Assembly (NCBI GenBank): GCA_946800325.1
Contig: CAMPEJ010000002.1
Location: 248,001 to 312,000 of the forward strand
Direction of reading: 5' to 3'
DNA from: Luzula sylvatica
Taxonomy: Eukaryota > Streptophyta > Magnoliopsida > Poales > Juncaceae
DNA length: 64,000 nt
In this document: positions 48,761 through 60,460 of the stretch, piece by piece
Layout: every line of letters starts with the position of its first letter
How positions within the stretch are numbered: the stretch's first letter is position 1
Program-made: the position numbers and the translations under genes
The notes under the pieces: generated by a model
What the model saw: only the letters and a program-made list of their open reading frames with translations
What the model was told of the DNA's origin: nothing
The model's database searches: none

Positions 48761-50901
48761 GGTAAAAGATACGAATCAAATGATCTCAAAATACGTTATT
48801 TGAACTCCCCAAAGCATAAACAGATTGTTTTGAATCGAAAAACAAACTTTCTTAGTGTTTGTAAATTTGGGTGAAATGTTATGTGGTAAAAGATACGATT
48901 CAAATGATCTCAAAATACGTTATTTGAACTCCCCAAAGCATAAACAAATTGTTTTGAATCGAAAAACAAAATTTCTTAGTGTTTGTAAATTTTGGTAAAA
49001 TGTTATGTGGTAAAATATACGATTCAAATGATCTCAAAATACGTTACTTGAACTCCCCAAAGCATAAACAGATTGTTTTGAATCGAAAAGCAAACTTTCT
49101 TAGTGTTTGTAAATTTTGGTGAAATGTTATGTGGTAAAAGATACGATTCAAATGATCTCAAAATACGTTATTTGAACTCCCGAAAGCTTAAACAGATTGT
49201 TTTAAATCGAAAAACAAACTTTCTTAGTGTTTGTAAATTTTGGTGAAATGTTATGTGGTAAAAGATACGATTCAAATGATCTCAAAATACGTTATTTGAA
49301 CTCCCCAAAGCATAAACAGATTGTTTTGAATCGAAAAACAAAATTTCTTAGTGTTTGTAAATTTCGGTGAAATGTTATGTGGTAAAAGATACGATTCGAA
49401 TGATCTAAAAATATGTTATTTGAACTCCCCAAAGCATAAACAAATTGTTTTGAATCGAAAAACAAACTTTCTTAGTGTTTGTAAATTTTGGTGAAATGTT
49501 ATGTAGTAAAAGATACGATTCAAATGATCTCAAAATACGTTATTTGAACTCCCCAAAGAATAAACAGATTGTTTTGAATCGAAAATCAAACTTTCTTAGT
49601 GGTTGTAAATTTTGGTGAAATGTTATGTGGTAAAAGATACGATTCAAATGATCTCAAAATACGTTATTTGAACTCCCCAAAGCATAAACAGATTGTTTTG
49701 AATCGAAAAACAAACTTTCTTAGTGTTTGTAAATTTTGGTGAAATGTTATGTGGTAAAAGATACGATTCAAATGATCTCAAAATACGTTATTTGAACTCC
49801 CCAAAGCATAAACAAATTGTTTTGAATCGAAAAACAAACTTTCTTAGTGTTTGTAAATTTTGGTAAAATGTTATGTGGTAAAAGATACGATTCAAATGAT
49901 CTCAAAATACGTTATTTGAACTCCCCAAAGCATAAACAGATTGTTTTGAATCGAAAAACAAACTTTCTTAGTGTTTGTAAATTTTGGTGAAATGTTATGT
50001 AGTAAAAGATACGATTCAAATGATCTCAAAATACGTTATTTGAACTCACCAAAGCAATTATTTTGAATCGAAAAACAAACTTTCTTAGTGTTTGTAAATT
50101 TTGGTAAAATGTTATGTGGTAAAAGATACGATTCAAATGATCTCAAAATACGTTAACAAACTTTCTGTTTGTAAATTTGGGTGAAATGTTATGTGGTAAA
50201 AGATACGATTCAAATGATCTCAAAATACGTTATTTGAACTCCCCAAAGTATAAACAAATTGTTTTGAATCGAAAAACAAACTTTCTTAGTGTTTGTAAAT
50301 TTTGGTAAAATGTTATGTGGTAAAATATACGATTCAAATGATCTCAAAATACGTTATTTGAACTCCCCAAAGCATAAACAGATTGTTTTGGATCGAAAAA
50401 CAAACTTTCTTAGTGTTTGTAAATTTTGGTGAAATGTTATGTGGTAAAAGACACGATTCAAATGATCTCAAAATACGTTATTTGAACTCCCCAAAGCATA
50501 AACAGATTGTTTTGAATCGAAAAACAAACTTTCTTAGTGTTTGTAAATTTTGGTGAAATGTTATGTGGTAAAAGATACGATTCAAATGATCTCAAAATAC
50601 GTTATTTGAACTCCCCAAAGCATAAACAAATTGTTTTGAATCGAAAAACAAACTTTCTTAGTGTTTGTAAATTTTGGAAAAATGTTATGTGGTAAAAGAT
50701 ACGATTCAAATGATCTCAAAATACGTTATTTGAACTCCCCAAAGCATAAACAGATTGTTTTGAATCGAAAAACAAACTTTCTTAGTGTTTGTAAATTTTG
50801 GTGAAATGTTATGTAGTAAAAGATACGATTCAAATGATCTCAAAATACGTTATTTGAACTCCCCAAAGCAATTGTTTTGAATCGAAAAACAAACTTTCTT
50901 A

Positions 50902-53900
50902 GTGTTTGTAAATTTTGGTAAAATGTTATGTGGTAAAAGATACGATTCAAATGATCTCAAAATACGTTATTTGAACTCCCCAAAGCATAAACAGATTGTT
51001 TTGAATCGAAAAACAAACTTTCTGTTTGTAAATTTGGGTGAAATGTTATGTGGTAAAAGATACGATTCAAATGATCTCAAAATACGTTATTTGAACTCCC
51101 CAAAGTATAAACAAATTGTTTTGAATCGAAAAACAAACTTTCTTAGTGTTTGTAAATTTTGGTAAAATGTTATGTGGTAAAATATACGATTCAAATGATC
51201 TCAAAATACGTTTTGAACTCCCCAAAGCATAAACAGATTGTTTTGAATCGAAAAACAAACTTTCTTAGTGTTTGTAAATTTTGGTGAAATGTTATGTGGT
51301 AAAAGATACGATTCAAATGATCTCAAAATACGTTATTTGAACTCCTGAAAGCATAAACAGATTGTTTTAAATCGAAAAACAAACTTTCTTAGTGTTTGTA
51401 AATTTTGGTGAAATGTTATGTAGTAAAGGATACGATTCGAATGATCTCAAAATACGTTATTTGAACTCCCCAAAGCATAAACAGATTGTTTTGAATCGAA
51501 AAACAAACTGTCTTAGTGTTTGTAAATTTTGGTGAAATGTTATCTGGAAAAAGATACGATTCAAATGATCTCAAAATACGTTATTTGAACTCCCCAAAGC
51601 ATAAACAAATTGTTTTGAATCGAAAAACAAACTTTCTTAGTGTTTGTAAATTGTGGTGAAATGTTATGTGGTAAAAGATACGATTCAAATGATCTCAAAA
51701 TACGTTATTTGAACTCCCCAAAGCATAAACAAATTGTTTTGAATCGAAAAACAAACTTTCTTAGTGTTTGTAAATTTTGGTGAAATGTTATGTGGTAAAA
51801 GATACGATTCAAATGATCTCAAAATACGTTATTTGAACTCCCCAAAGCATAAACAGATTGTTTTGAATCGAAAAACAAACCTTCGTAGTGTTTGTAAATT
51901 TTGGTGAAATGTTATGTGGTACAAGATACGATTCAAATGATCTCAAAATACGTTATTTGAACTCCCCAAAGCATAGACAAATTGTTTTGAATCGAAAAAC
52001 AATCTTTCTTAGTGTTTGTAAATTTTGGTAAAATGTTATGTGGTAAAAGATACGATTCAAATGATCTCAAAATACGTTATTTGAACTCCCCAAAGCATAA
52101 ACAGATTGTTTTGAATCGAAAAACAAACTTTCTTAGTGTTTGTAAATTTTGGTGAAATGTTATGTGGTAAAAGATACGATTCAAATGATCTCAAAATATG
52201 ATTCAAATGATTCAAATGATCTCAAAATATGATTCAAATGATTCAAATGATCCCAAAGCATAAACAGATTGTTTTGAATCGAAAAACAAACTTTCTTAGT
52301 GTTTGTAAATTTTGGTGAAATGTTATGTAGTAAAAGATACGATTCAAATGATCTCAAAATACGTTATTTGAACTCCCCAAAGCATAAACAGATTGTTTTG
52401 AATCGAAAAACAAACTTTCTTAGTGTTTGTAAATTTTGGTGAAATGTTATGTAGTAAAAGATACGATTCCAATGATCTCAAAATACGTTATTTGAACTCC
52501 CCAAAGCATAAACAGATTGTTTTGAATCGAAAAACAAACTTTCTTAGTGTTTGCAAATTTTGGTGAAATGCTATGTGGTAAAAGATACGGTTCGAATTAT
52601 CTAAAAATATGTTATTTGAACTCCCCAAAGCATAAACAAATTGTTTTGAATCGAAAAACAAACTTTCTTAGTGTTTGTAAATTTTGGTGAAATGTTATGT
52701 AGTAAAAGATACGATTCAAATGATCTCAAAATAAGTTATTTGAACTCCCCAAAGCATAAACAGATTGTTTTGAATCGAAAATCAAACTTTCTCAGTGTTT
52801 GTAAATTTTGGTGAAATGTTATGTGGTAAAAGATACAAATCAAATGATCTCAAAATACGTTATTTGAACTCCCCAAAGCATAAACAGATTGTTTTGAATT
52901 GAAAAACAGACTTTCTTAGTGTTTGTAAATTTTGGTGAAATGTTATGTAGTAAAAGATACGATTCGAATGATCTGAAAATACGTTATTTGAACTCCCCAA
53001 AGCATAAACAGATTGTTTTGAATCGAAAAACAAACTGTCTTAGTGTTTGTAAATTTTGGTGAAATGTTATCTGGAAAAAGATACGATTCAAATGATCTCA
53101 AAATACGTTATTTGAACTCCCCAAAGCATAAACAAATTGTTTTGAATCGAAAAACAAAATTTCTTAGTGTTTGTAAATTTCGGTGAAATGTTATGTGGTA
53201 AAAGATACGATTCGAATGATCTCAAAATACGTTATTTGAACTCCCCAAAGCATAAACAGATTGTTTTGAATAGAAAGACAAACTTTCTTAGTGTTTGTAA
53301 ATTTTGGTGAAATGTTATGTGGTAAAAGATACGATTCCAATGATCTCAAAATACGTTATTTGAACTCCCCAAAGCATAAACAGATTGTTTTGAATCGAAA
53401 AACAAACTTTCTTAGTGTTTGTAAATTTTGGTGAAATGTTATGTGGTAAAAGATACGATTCTAATGATCTCAAAATACGTTATTTGAACTCCCCAAAGCA
53501 TAAACAAATTGTTTTGAATCGAAAAACAAACTTGCTTAGTGTTTGTAAATTTTGGTAAAATGTTATGTGGTAAAATATACGATTCAAATGATCTCAAAAT
53601 ACGTTATTTGAACTCCCCAAAGCATAAACAGATTGTTTTGAATCGAAAAATAAACTTTCTTAGTGTTGGTAAATTTTGGTGAAATGTTATGTGGTAAAAG
53701 ATACGATTCAAATGATCTCAAAATACGTTATTTGAACTCCCCAAAGCATAAACAGATTGTTTTGAATCGAAAAACAAACTTTCTTAGTGTTTGTAAATTT
53801 TGGTGAAATGTTATGTGGTAAAAGATACGATTCAAATGATCTCAAAATACGTTATTTGAACTCCCCAAAGCATAAACAGATTGTTTTGAATCGAAAAACA

Positions 53901-55391
53901 AAATTTCTTAGTGTTTGTAAATTTCGGTGAAATGTTATGTGGTAAAAGATACGATTCGAATGATCTAAAAATATGTTATTTGAACTCCCCAAAGCATAAA
54001 CAAATTGTTTTGAATCGAAAAACAAACTTTCTTAGTGTTTGTAAATTTAGGTGAAATGTTATGTAGTAAAAGATACGAATCAAATGATCTCAAAATACGT
54101 TATTTGAACTCCCCAAAGCATAAACATATTGTTTTGAATCGAAAATCAAACTTGCTCAGTGTTTGTAAATTTTGGTGAAATGTTATGTGGTAAAAGATAC
54201 GAATCAAATGATCTCAAAATACGTTATTTGAACTCCCCAAAGCATAAACAGATTGTTTTGAATCGAAAAACAAACTTTCTTAGTGTTTGTAAATTTTGGT
54301 AAAATGTTATGTAGTAAAAGATACGATTCAAATGATCTCAAAATACGTTATTTGAACTCCCCAAAGCATAAACAGATTGTTTTGAATCGAAAAACAAACT
54401 TTCTTAGTGTTTGTAAATTTTGGTGAAATGTTATGTGGTAAAAGATACGAATCAAATGATCTCAAAATACGTTATTTGAACTCCCCAAAGCATAAACAGA
54501 TTGTTTTGAATCGAAAAACAAACTTTCTTAGTGTTTGTAAATTTGGGTGAAATGTTATGTGGTAAAAGATACGATTCAAATGATCTCAAAATACGTTATT
54601 TGAACTCCCCAAAGCATAAACAAATTGTTTTGAATCGAAAAACAAAATTTCTTAGTGTTTGTAAATTTTGGTAAAATGTTATGTGGTAAAATATACGATT
54701 CAAATGATCTCAAAATACGTTACTTGAACTCCCCAAAGCATAAACAGATTGTTTTGAATCGAAAAGCAAACTTTCTTAGTGTTTGTAAATTTTGGTGAAA
54801 TGTTATGTGGTAAAAGATACGATTCAAATGATCTCAAAATACGTTATTTGAACTCCCGAAAGCTTAAACAGATTGTTTTAAATCGAAAAACAAACTTTCT
54901 TAGTGTTTGTAAATTTTGGTGAAATGTTATGTAGTAAAAGATACGATTCGAATGATCTCAAAATACGTTATTTGAACTCCCCAAAGCATAAACAGATTGT
55001 TTTGAATCGAAAAACAAACTGTCTTAGTGTTTGTAAATTTTGGTGAAATGTTATCTGGAAAAAGATACGATTCAAATGATCCCAAAATACGTTATTTGAA
55101 CTCCCCAAAGCATAAACAAATTGTTTTGAATCGAAAAACAAACTTTCTTAGTGTTTGTAAATTTTGGTAAAATGTTATGTGGTAAAATATACGATTCAAA
55201 TGATCTCAAAATACGTTATTTGAACTCCCCAAAGCATAAACAGATTGTTTTGAATCGAAAAACAAACTTTCTTAGTGTTTGTAAATTTTGGTGAAATGTT
55301 ATGTGGTAAAAGATACGATTCAAATGATCTCAAAATACGTTATTTGAACTCCCCAAAGCAATTGTTTTGAATCGAAAAACAAACTTTCTTA
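50902..55391 (+). repeat. Higher-order repeat unit, 4490 bp
   Basis: Sister of the unit at 42994, with few private differences seen (GATCTGAAAAT near 52975, CTTGCTTAG near 53532, AATTTAGGTG near 54047). It lacks the second 2232-bp copy and joins the CTTGCTCAG block to a CGTTACTTG / GAAAGCTTA block that also occurs at 49046-49190. Confidence 0.8.
52173..52335 (+). repeat. 163-bp composite monomer, copy 6
   Basis: Same expansion and same ATATGATTC change as copy 5. It is the last 163-bp monomer in the window; units beyond 55392 lack it. Confidence 0.85.
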
Positions 55392-58300
55392 GTGTTTGTA
55401 AATTTTGGTAAAATGTTATGTGGTAAAAGATACGATTCAAATGATCTCAAAATACGTTATTTGAACTCCCCAAAGCATAAACAGATTGTTTTGAATCGAA
55501 AAACAAACTTTCTGTTTGTAAATTTGGGTGAAATGTTATGTGGTAAAAGATACGATTCAAATGATCTCAAAATACGTTATTTGAACTCCCCAAAGTATAA
55601 ACGAATTGTTTTGAATCGAAAAACAAACTTTCGTAGTGTTTGTAAATTTTGGTAAAATGTTATGTGGTAAAATATACGATTCAAATGATCTCAAAATACG
55701 TTATTTGAACTCCCCAAAGCATAAACAGATTGTTTTGAATCGAAAAACAAACTTTCTTAGTGTTTGTAAATTTTGGTGAAATGTTATGTGGTAAAAGATA
55801 CGATTCAAATGATCTCAAAATACGTTATTTGAACTCCCCAAAGCATAAACAGATTGTTTTGAATCGAAAAACAAACTTTCTTAGTGTTTGTAAATTTTGG
55901 TGAAATGTTATGTGGTAAAAGATACGATTCAAATGATCTCAAAATACGTTATTTGAACTCCCCAAAGCATAAACAAATTGTTTTGAATCGAAAAACAAAC
56001 TTTCTTAGTGTTTGTAAATTTTGGTAAAATGTTATGTGGTAAAAGATACGATTCAAATGATCTCAAAATACGTTATTTGAACTCCCCAAAGCATAAACAA
56101 ATTGTTTTGAATCGAAAAACAAAATTTCTTAGTGTTTGTAAATTTCGGTGAAATGTTATGTGGTAAAAGATACGATTCGAATGATCTCAAAATACGTTAT
56201 TTGAACTCCCCAAAGCATAAACAGATTGTTTTGAATAGAAAGACAAACTTTCTTAGTGTTTGTAAATTTTGGTGAAATGTTATGTGGTAAAAGATACGAT
56301 TCCAATGATCTCAAAATACGTTATTTGAACTCCCCAAAGCATAAACAGATTGTTTTGAATCGAAAAACAAACTTTCTTAGTGTTTGTAAATTTTGGTGAA
56401 ATGTTATGTGGTAAAAGATACGATTCTAATGATCTCAAAATACGTTATTTGAACTCCCCAAAGCATAAACAAATTGTTTTGAATCGAAAAACAAACTTTC
56501 TTAGTGTTTGTAAATTTTGGTAAAATGTTATGTGGTAAAATATACGATTCAAATGATCTCAAAATACGTTATTTGAACTCCCCAAAGCATAAACAGATTG
56601 TTTTGAATCGAAAAATAAACTTTCTTAGTGTTGGTAAATTTTGGTGAAATGTTATGTGGTAAAAGATACGATTCAAATGATCTCAAAATACGTTATTTGA
56701 ACTCCCCAAAGCATAAACAGATTGTTTTGAATCGAAAAACAAACTTTCTTAGTGTTTGTAAATTTTGGTGAAATGTTATGTGGTAAAAGATACGATTCAA
56801 ATGATCTCAAAATACGTTATTTGAACTTCCCAAAGCATAAACAGATTGTTTTGAATCGAAAAACAAAATTTCTTAGTGTTTGTAAATTTCGGTGAAATGT
56901 TATGTGGTAAAAGATACGATTCGAATGATCTAAAAATATGTTATTTGAACTCCCCAAAGCATAAACAAATTGTTTTGAATCGAAAAACAAACTTTCTTAG
57001 TGTTTGTAAATTTTGGTGAAATGTTATGTAGTAAAAGATACGAATCAAATGATCTCAAAATACGTTATTTGAACTCCCCAAAGCATAAACATATTGTTTT
57101 GAATCGAAAATCAAACTTGCTCAGTGTTTGTAAATTTTGGTGAAATGTTATGTGGTAAAAGATACGAATCAAATGATCTCAAAATACGTTATTTGAACTC
57201 CCCAAAGCATAAACAGATTGTTTTGAATCGAAAAACAAACTTTCTTAGTGTTTGTAAATTTTGGTAAAATGTTATGTAGTAAAAGATACGATTCAAATGA
57301 TCTCAAAATACGTTATTTGAACTCCCCAAAGCATAAACAGATTGTTTTGAATCGAAAAACAAACTTTCTTAGTGTTTGTAAATTTTGGTGAAATGTTATG
57401 TGGTAAAAGATACGAATCAAATGATCTCAAAATACGTTATTTGAACTCCCCAAAGCATAAACAGATTGTTTTGAATCGAAAAACAAACTTTCTTAGTGTT
57501 TGTAAATTTGAGTGAAATGTTATGTGGTAAAAGATACGATTCAAATGATCTCAAAATACGTTATTTGAACTCCCCAAAGCATAAACAGATTGTTTTGAAT
57601 CGAAAAACAAACTTTCTGTTTGTAAATTTGGGTGAAATGTTATGTGGTAAAAGATACGATTCAAATGATCTCAAAATACGTTATTTGAACTCCCCAAAGT
57701 ATAAACGAATTGTTTTGAATCGAAAAACAAACTTTCGTAGTGTTTGTAAATTTTGGTAAAATGTTATGTGGTAAAATATACGATTCAAATGATCTCAAAA
57801 TACGTTATTTGAACTCCCCAAAGCATAAACAGATTGTTTTGAATCGAAAAACAAACTTTCTTAGTGTTTGTAAATTTTGGTGAAATGTTATGTGGTAAAA
57901 GATACGATTCAAATGATCTCAAAATACGTTATTTGAACTCCCCAAAGCATAAACAGATTGTTTTGAATCGAAAAACAAACTTTCTTAGTGTTTGTAAATT
58001 TTGGTGAAATGTTATGTGGTAAAAGATACGATTCAAATGATCTCAAAATACGTTATTTGAACTCCCCAAAGCATAAACAAATTGTTTTGAATCGAAAAAC
58101 AAACTTTCTTAGTGTTTGTAAATTTTGGTAAAATGTTATGTGGTAAAAGATACGATTCAAATGATCTCAAAATACGTTATTTGAACTCCCCAAAGCATAA
58201 ACAAATTGTTTTGAATCGAAAAACAAAATTTCTTAGTGTTTGTAAATTTCGGTGAAATGTTATGTGGTAAAAGATACGATTCGAATGATCTCAAAATACG

Positions 58301-60460
58301 TTATTTGAACTCCCCAAAGCATAAACAGATTGTTTTGAATAGAAAGACAAACTTTCTTAGTGTTTGTAAATTTTGGTGAAATGTTATGTGGTAAAAGATA
58401 CGATTCCAATGATCTCAAAATACGTTATTTGAACTCCCCAAAGCATAAACAGATTGTTTTGAATCGAAAAACAAACTTTCTTAGTGTTTGTAAATTTTGG
58501 TGAAATGTTATGTGGTAAAAGATACGATTCTAATGATCTCAAAATACGTTATTTGAACTCCCCAAAGCATAAACAAATTGTTTTGAATCGAAAAACAAAC
58601 TTTCTTAGTGTTTGTAAATTTTGGTAAAATGTTATGTGGTAAAATATACGATTCAAATGATCTCAAAATACGTTATTTGAACTCCCCAAAGCATAAACAG
58701 ATTGTTTTGAATCGAAAAATAAACTTTCTTAGTGTTGGTAAATTTTGGTGAAATGTTATGTGGTAAAAGATACGATTCAAATGATCTCAAAATACGTTAT
58801 TTGAACTCCCCAAAGCATAAACAGATTGTTTTGAATCGAAAAACAAACTTTCTTAGTGTTTGTAAATTTTGGTGAAATGTTATGTGGTAAAAGATACGAT
58901 TCAAATGATCTCAAAATACGTTATTTGAACTTCCCAAAGCATAAACAGATTGTTTTGAATCGAAAAACAAAATTTCTTAGTGTTTGTAAATTTCGGTGAA
59001 ATGTTATGTGGTAAAAGATACGATTCGAATGATCTAAAAATATGTTATTTGAACTCCCCAAAACATAAACAAATTGTTTTGAATCGAAAAACAAACTTTC
59101 TTAGTGTTTGTAAATTTTGGTGAAATGTTATGTAGTAAAAGATACGAATCAAATGATCTCAAAATACGTTATTTGAACTCCCCAAAGCATAAACATATTG
59201 TTTTGAATCGAAAATCAAACTTGCTCAGTGTTTGTAAATTTTGGTGAAATGTTATGTGGTAAAAGATACGAATCAAATGATCTCAAAATACGTTATTTGA
59301 ACTCCCCAAAGCATAAACAGATTGTTTTGAATCGAAAAACAAACTTTCTTAGTGTTTGTAAATTTTGGTAAAATGTTATGTAGTAAAAGATACGATTCAA
59401 ATGATCTCAAAATACGTTATTTGAACTCCCCAAAGCATAAACAGATTGTTTTGAATCGAAAAACAAACTTTCTTAGTGTTTGTAAATTTTGGTGAAATGT
59501 TATGTGGTAAAAGATACGAATCAAATGATCTCAAAATACGTTATTTGAACTCCCCAAAGCATAAACAGATTGTTTTGAATCGAAAAACAAACTTTCTTAG
59601 TGTTTGTAAATTTGGGTGAAATGTTATGTGGTAAAAGATAAGATTCAAATGATCTCAAAATACGTTATTTGAACTCCCCAAAGCATAAACAAATTGTTTT
59701 GAATCGAAAAACAAAATTTCTTAGTGTTTGTAAATTTTGGTAAAATGTTATGTGGTAAAATATACGATTCAAATGATCTCAAAATACGTTACTTGAACTC
59801 CCCAAAGCATAAACAGATTGTTTTGAATCGAAAAGCAAACTTTCTTAGTGTTTGTAAATTTTGGTGAAATGTTATGTGGTAAAAGATACGATTCAAATGA
59901 TCTCAAAATACGTTATTTGAACTCCCGAAAGCTTAAACAGATTGTTTTAAATCGAAAAACAAACTTTCTTAGTGTTTGTAAATTTTGGTGAAATGTTATG
60001 TAGTAAAAGATACGATTCGAATGATCTCAAAATACGTTATTTGAACTCCCCAAAGCATAAACAGATTGTTTTGAATCGAAAAACAAACTGTCTTAGTGTT
60101 TGTAAATTTTGGTGAAATGTTATCTGGAAAAAGATACGATTCAAATGATCCCAAAATACGTTATTTGAACTCCCCAAAGCATAAACAAATTGTTTTGAAT
60201 CGAAAAACAAACTTTCTTAGTGTTTGTAAATTTTGGTAAAATGTTATGTGGTAAAATATACGATTCAAATGATCTCAAAATACGTTATTTGAACTCCCCA
60301 AAGCATAAACAGATTGTTTTGAATCGAAAAACAAACTTTCTTAGTGTTTGTAAATTTTGGTGAAATGTTATGTGGTAAAAGATACGATTCAAATGATCTC
60401 AAAATACGTTATTTGAACTCCCCAAAGCAATTGTTTTGAATCGAAAAACAAACTTTCTTA
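54149..60460 (+). repeat. 2965/2104-bp tandem sub-repeats
   Basis: AACTTGCTCAG occurs at 54149, 57114 and 59218 (spacings 2965 and 2104), and the landmark at 55392, 57496 and 60461 (2104 and 2965). The middle copy lacks 861 bp, equal to seven monomers (868) minus the 7-bp deletion of a 117-bp copy. ATTCGTAGTG-type changes near 55632 and 57736 and GAACTTCCC changes near 56825 and 58930 are shared at the 2104-bp offset. Confidence 0.84.
57496..57760 (+). repeat. Chimeric landmark monomer at a crossover junction
   Basis: The first monomer begins with AATTTGAGTGAAATG, derived from the AATTTGGGTG monomer type seen at 54541 and 59611, and then continues as the landmark pair seen at 55392. This is the fusion point of the 861-bp deletion relative to neighbouring copies. 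Confidence 0.7.

Larger units (their letters stand above)
42994..50901 (+). repeat. Higher-order repeat unit, 7908 bp
   Basis: The first ~3.5 kb is repeated at an offset of exactly 7908 bp from 50902. Shared derived variants include AACCTTCGTAG, CTCCTGAAAGC and GATCTCAAAATATG in the 163-bp monomer, so these two units are sisters. It is longer than its predecessor because of an internal 18-monomer duplication. Confidence 0.83.
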
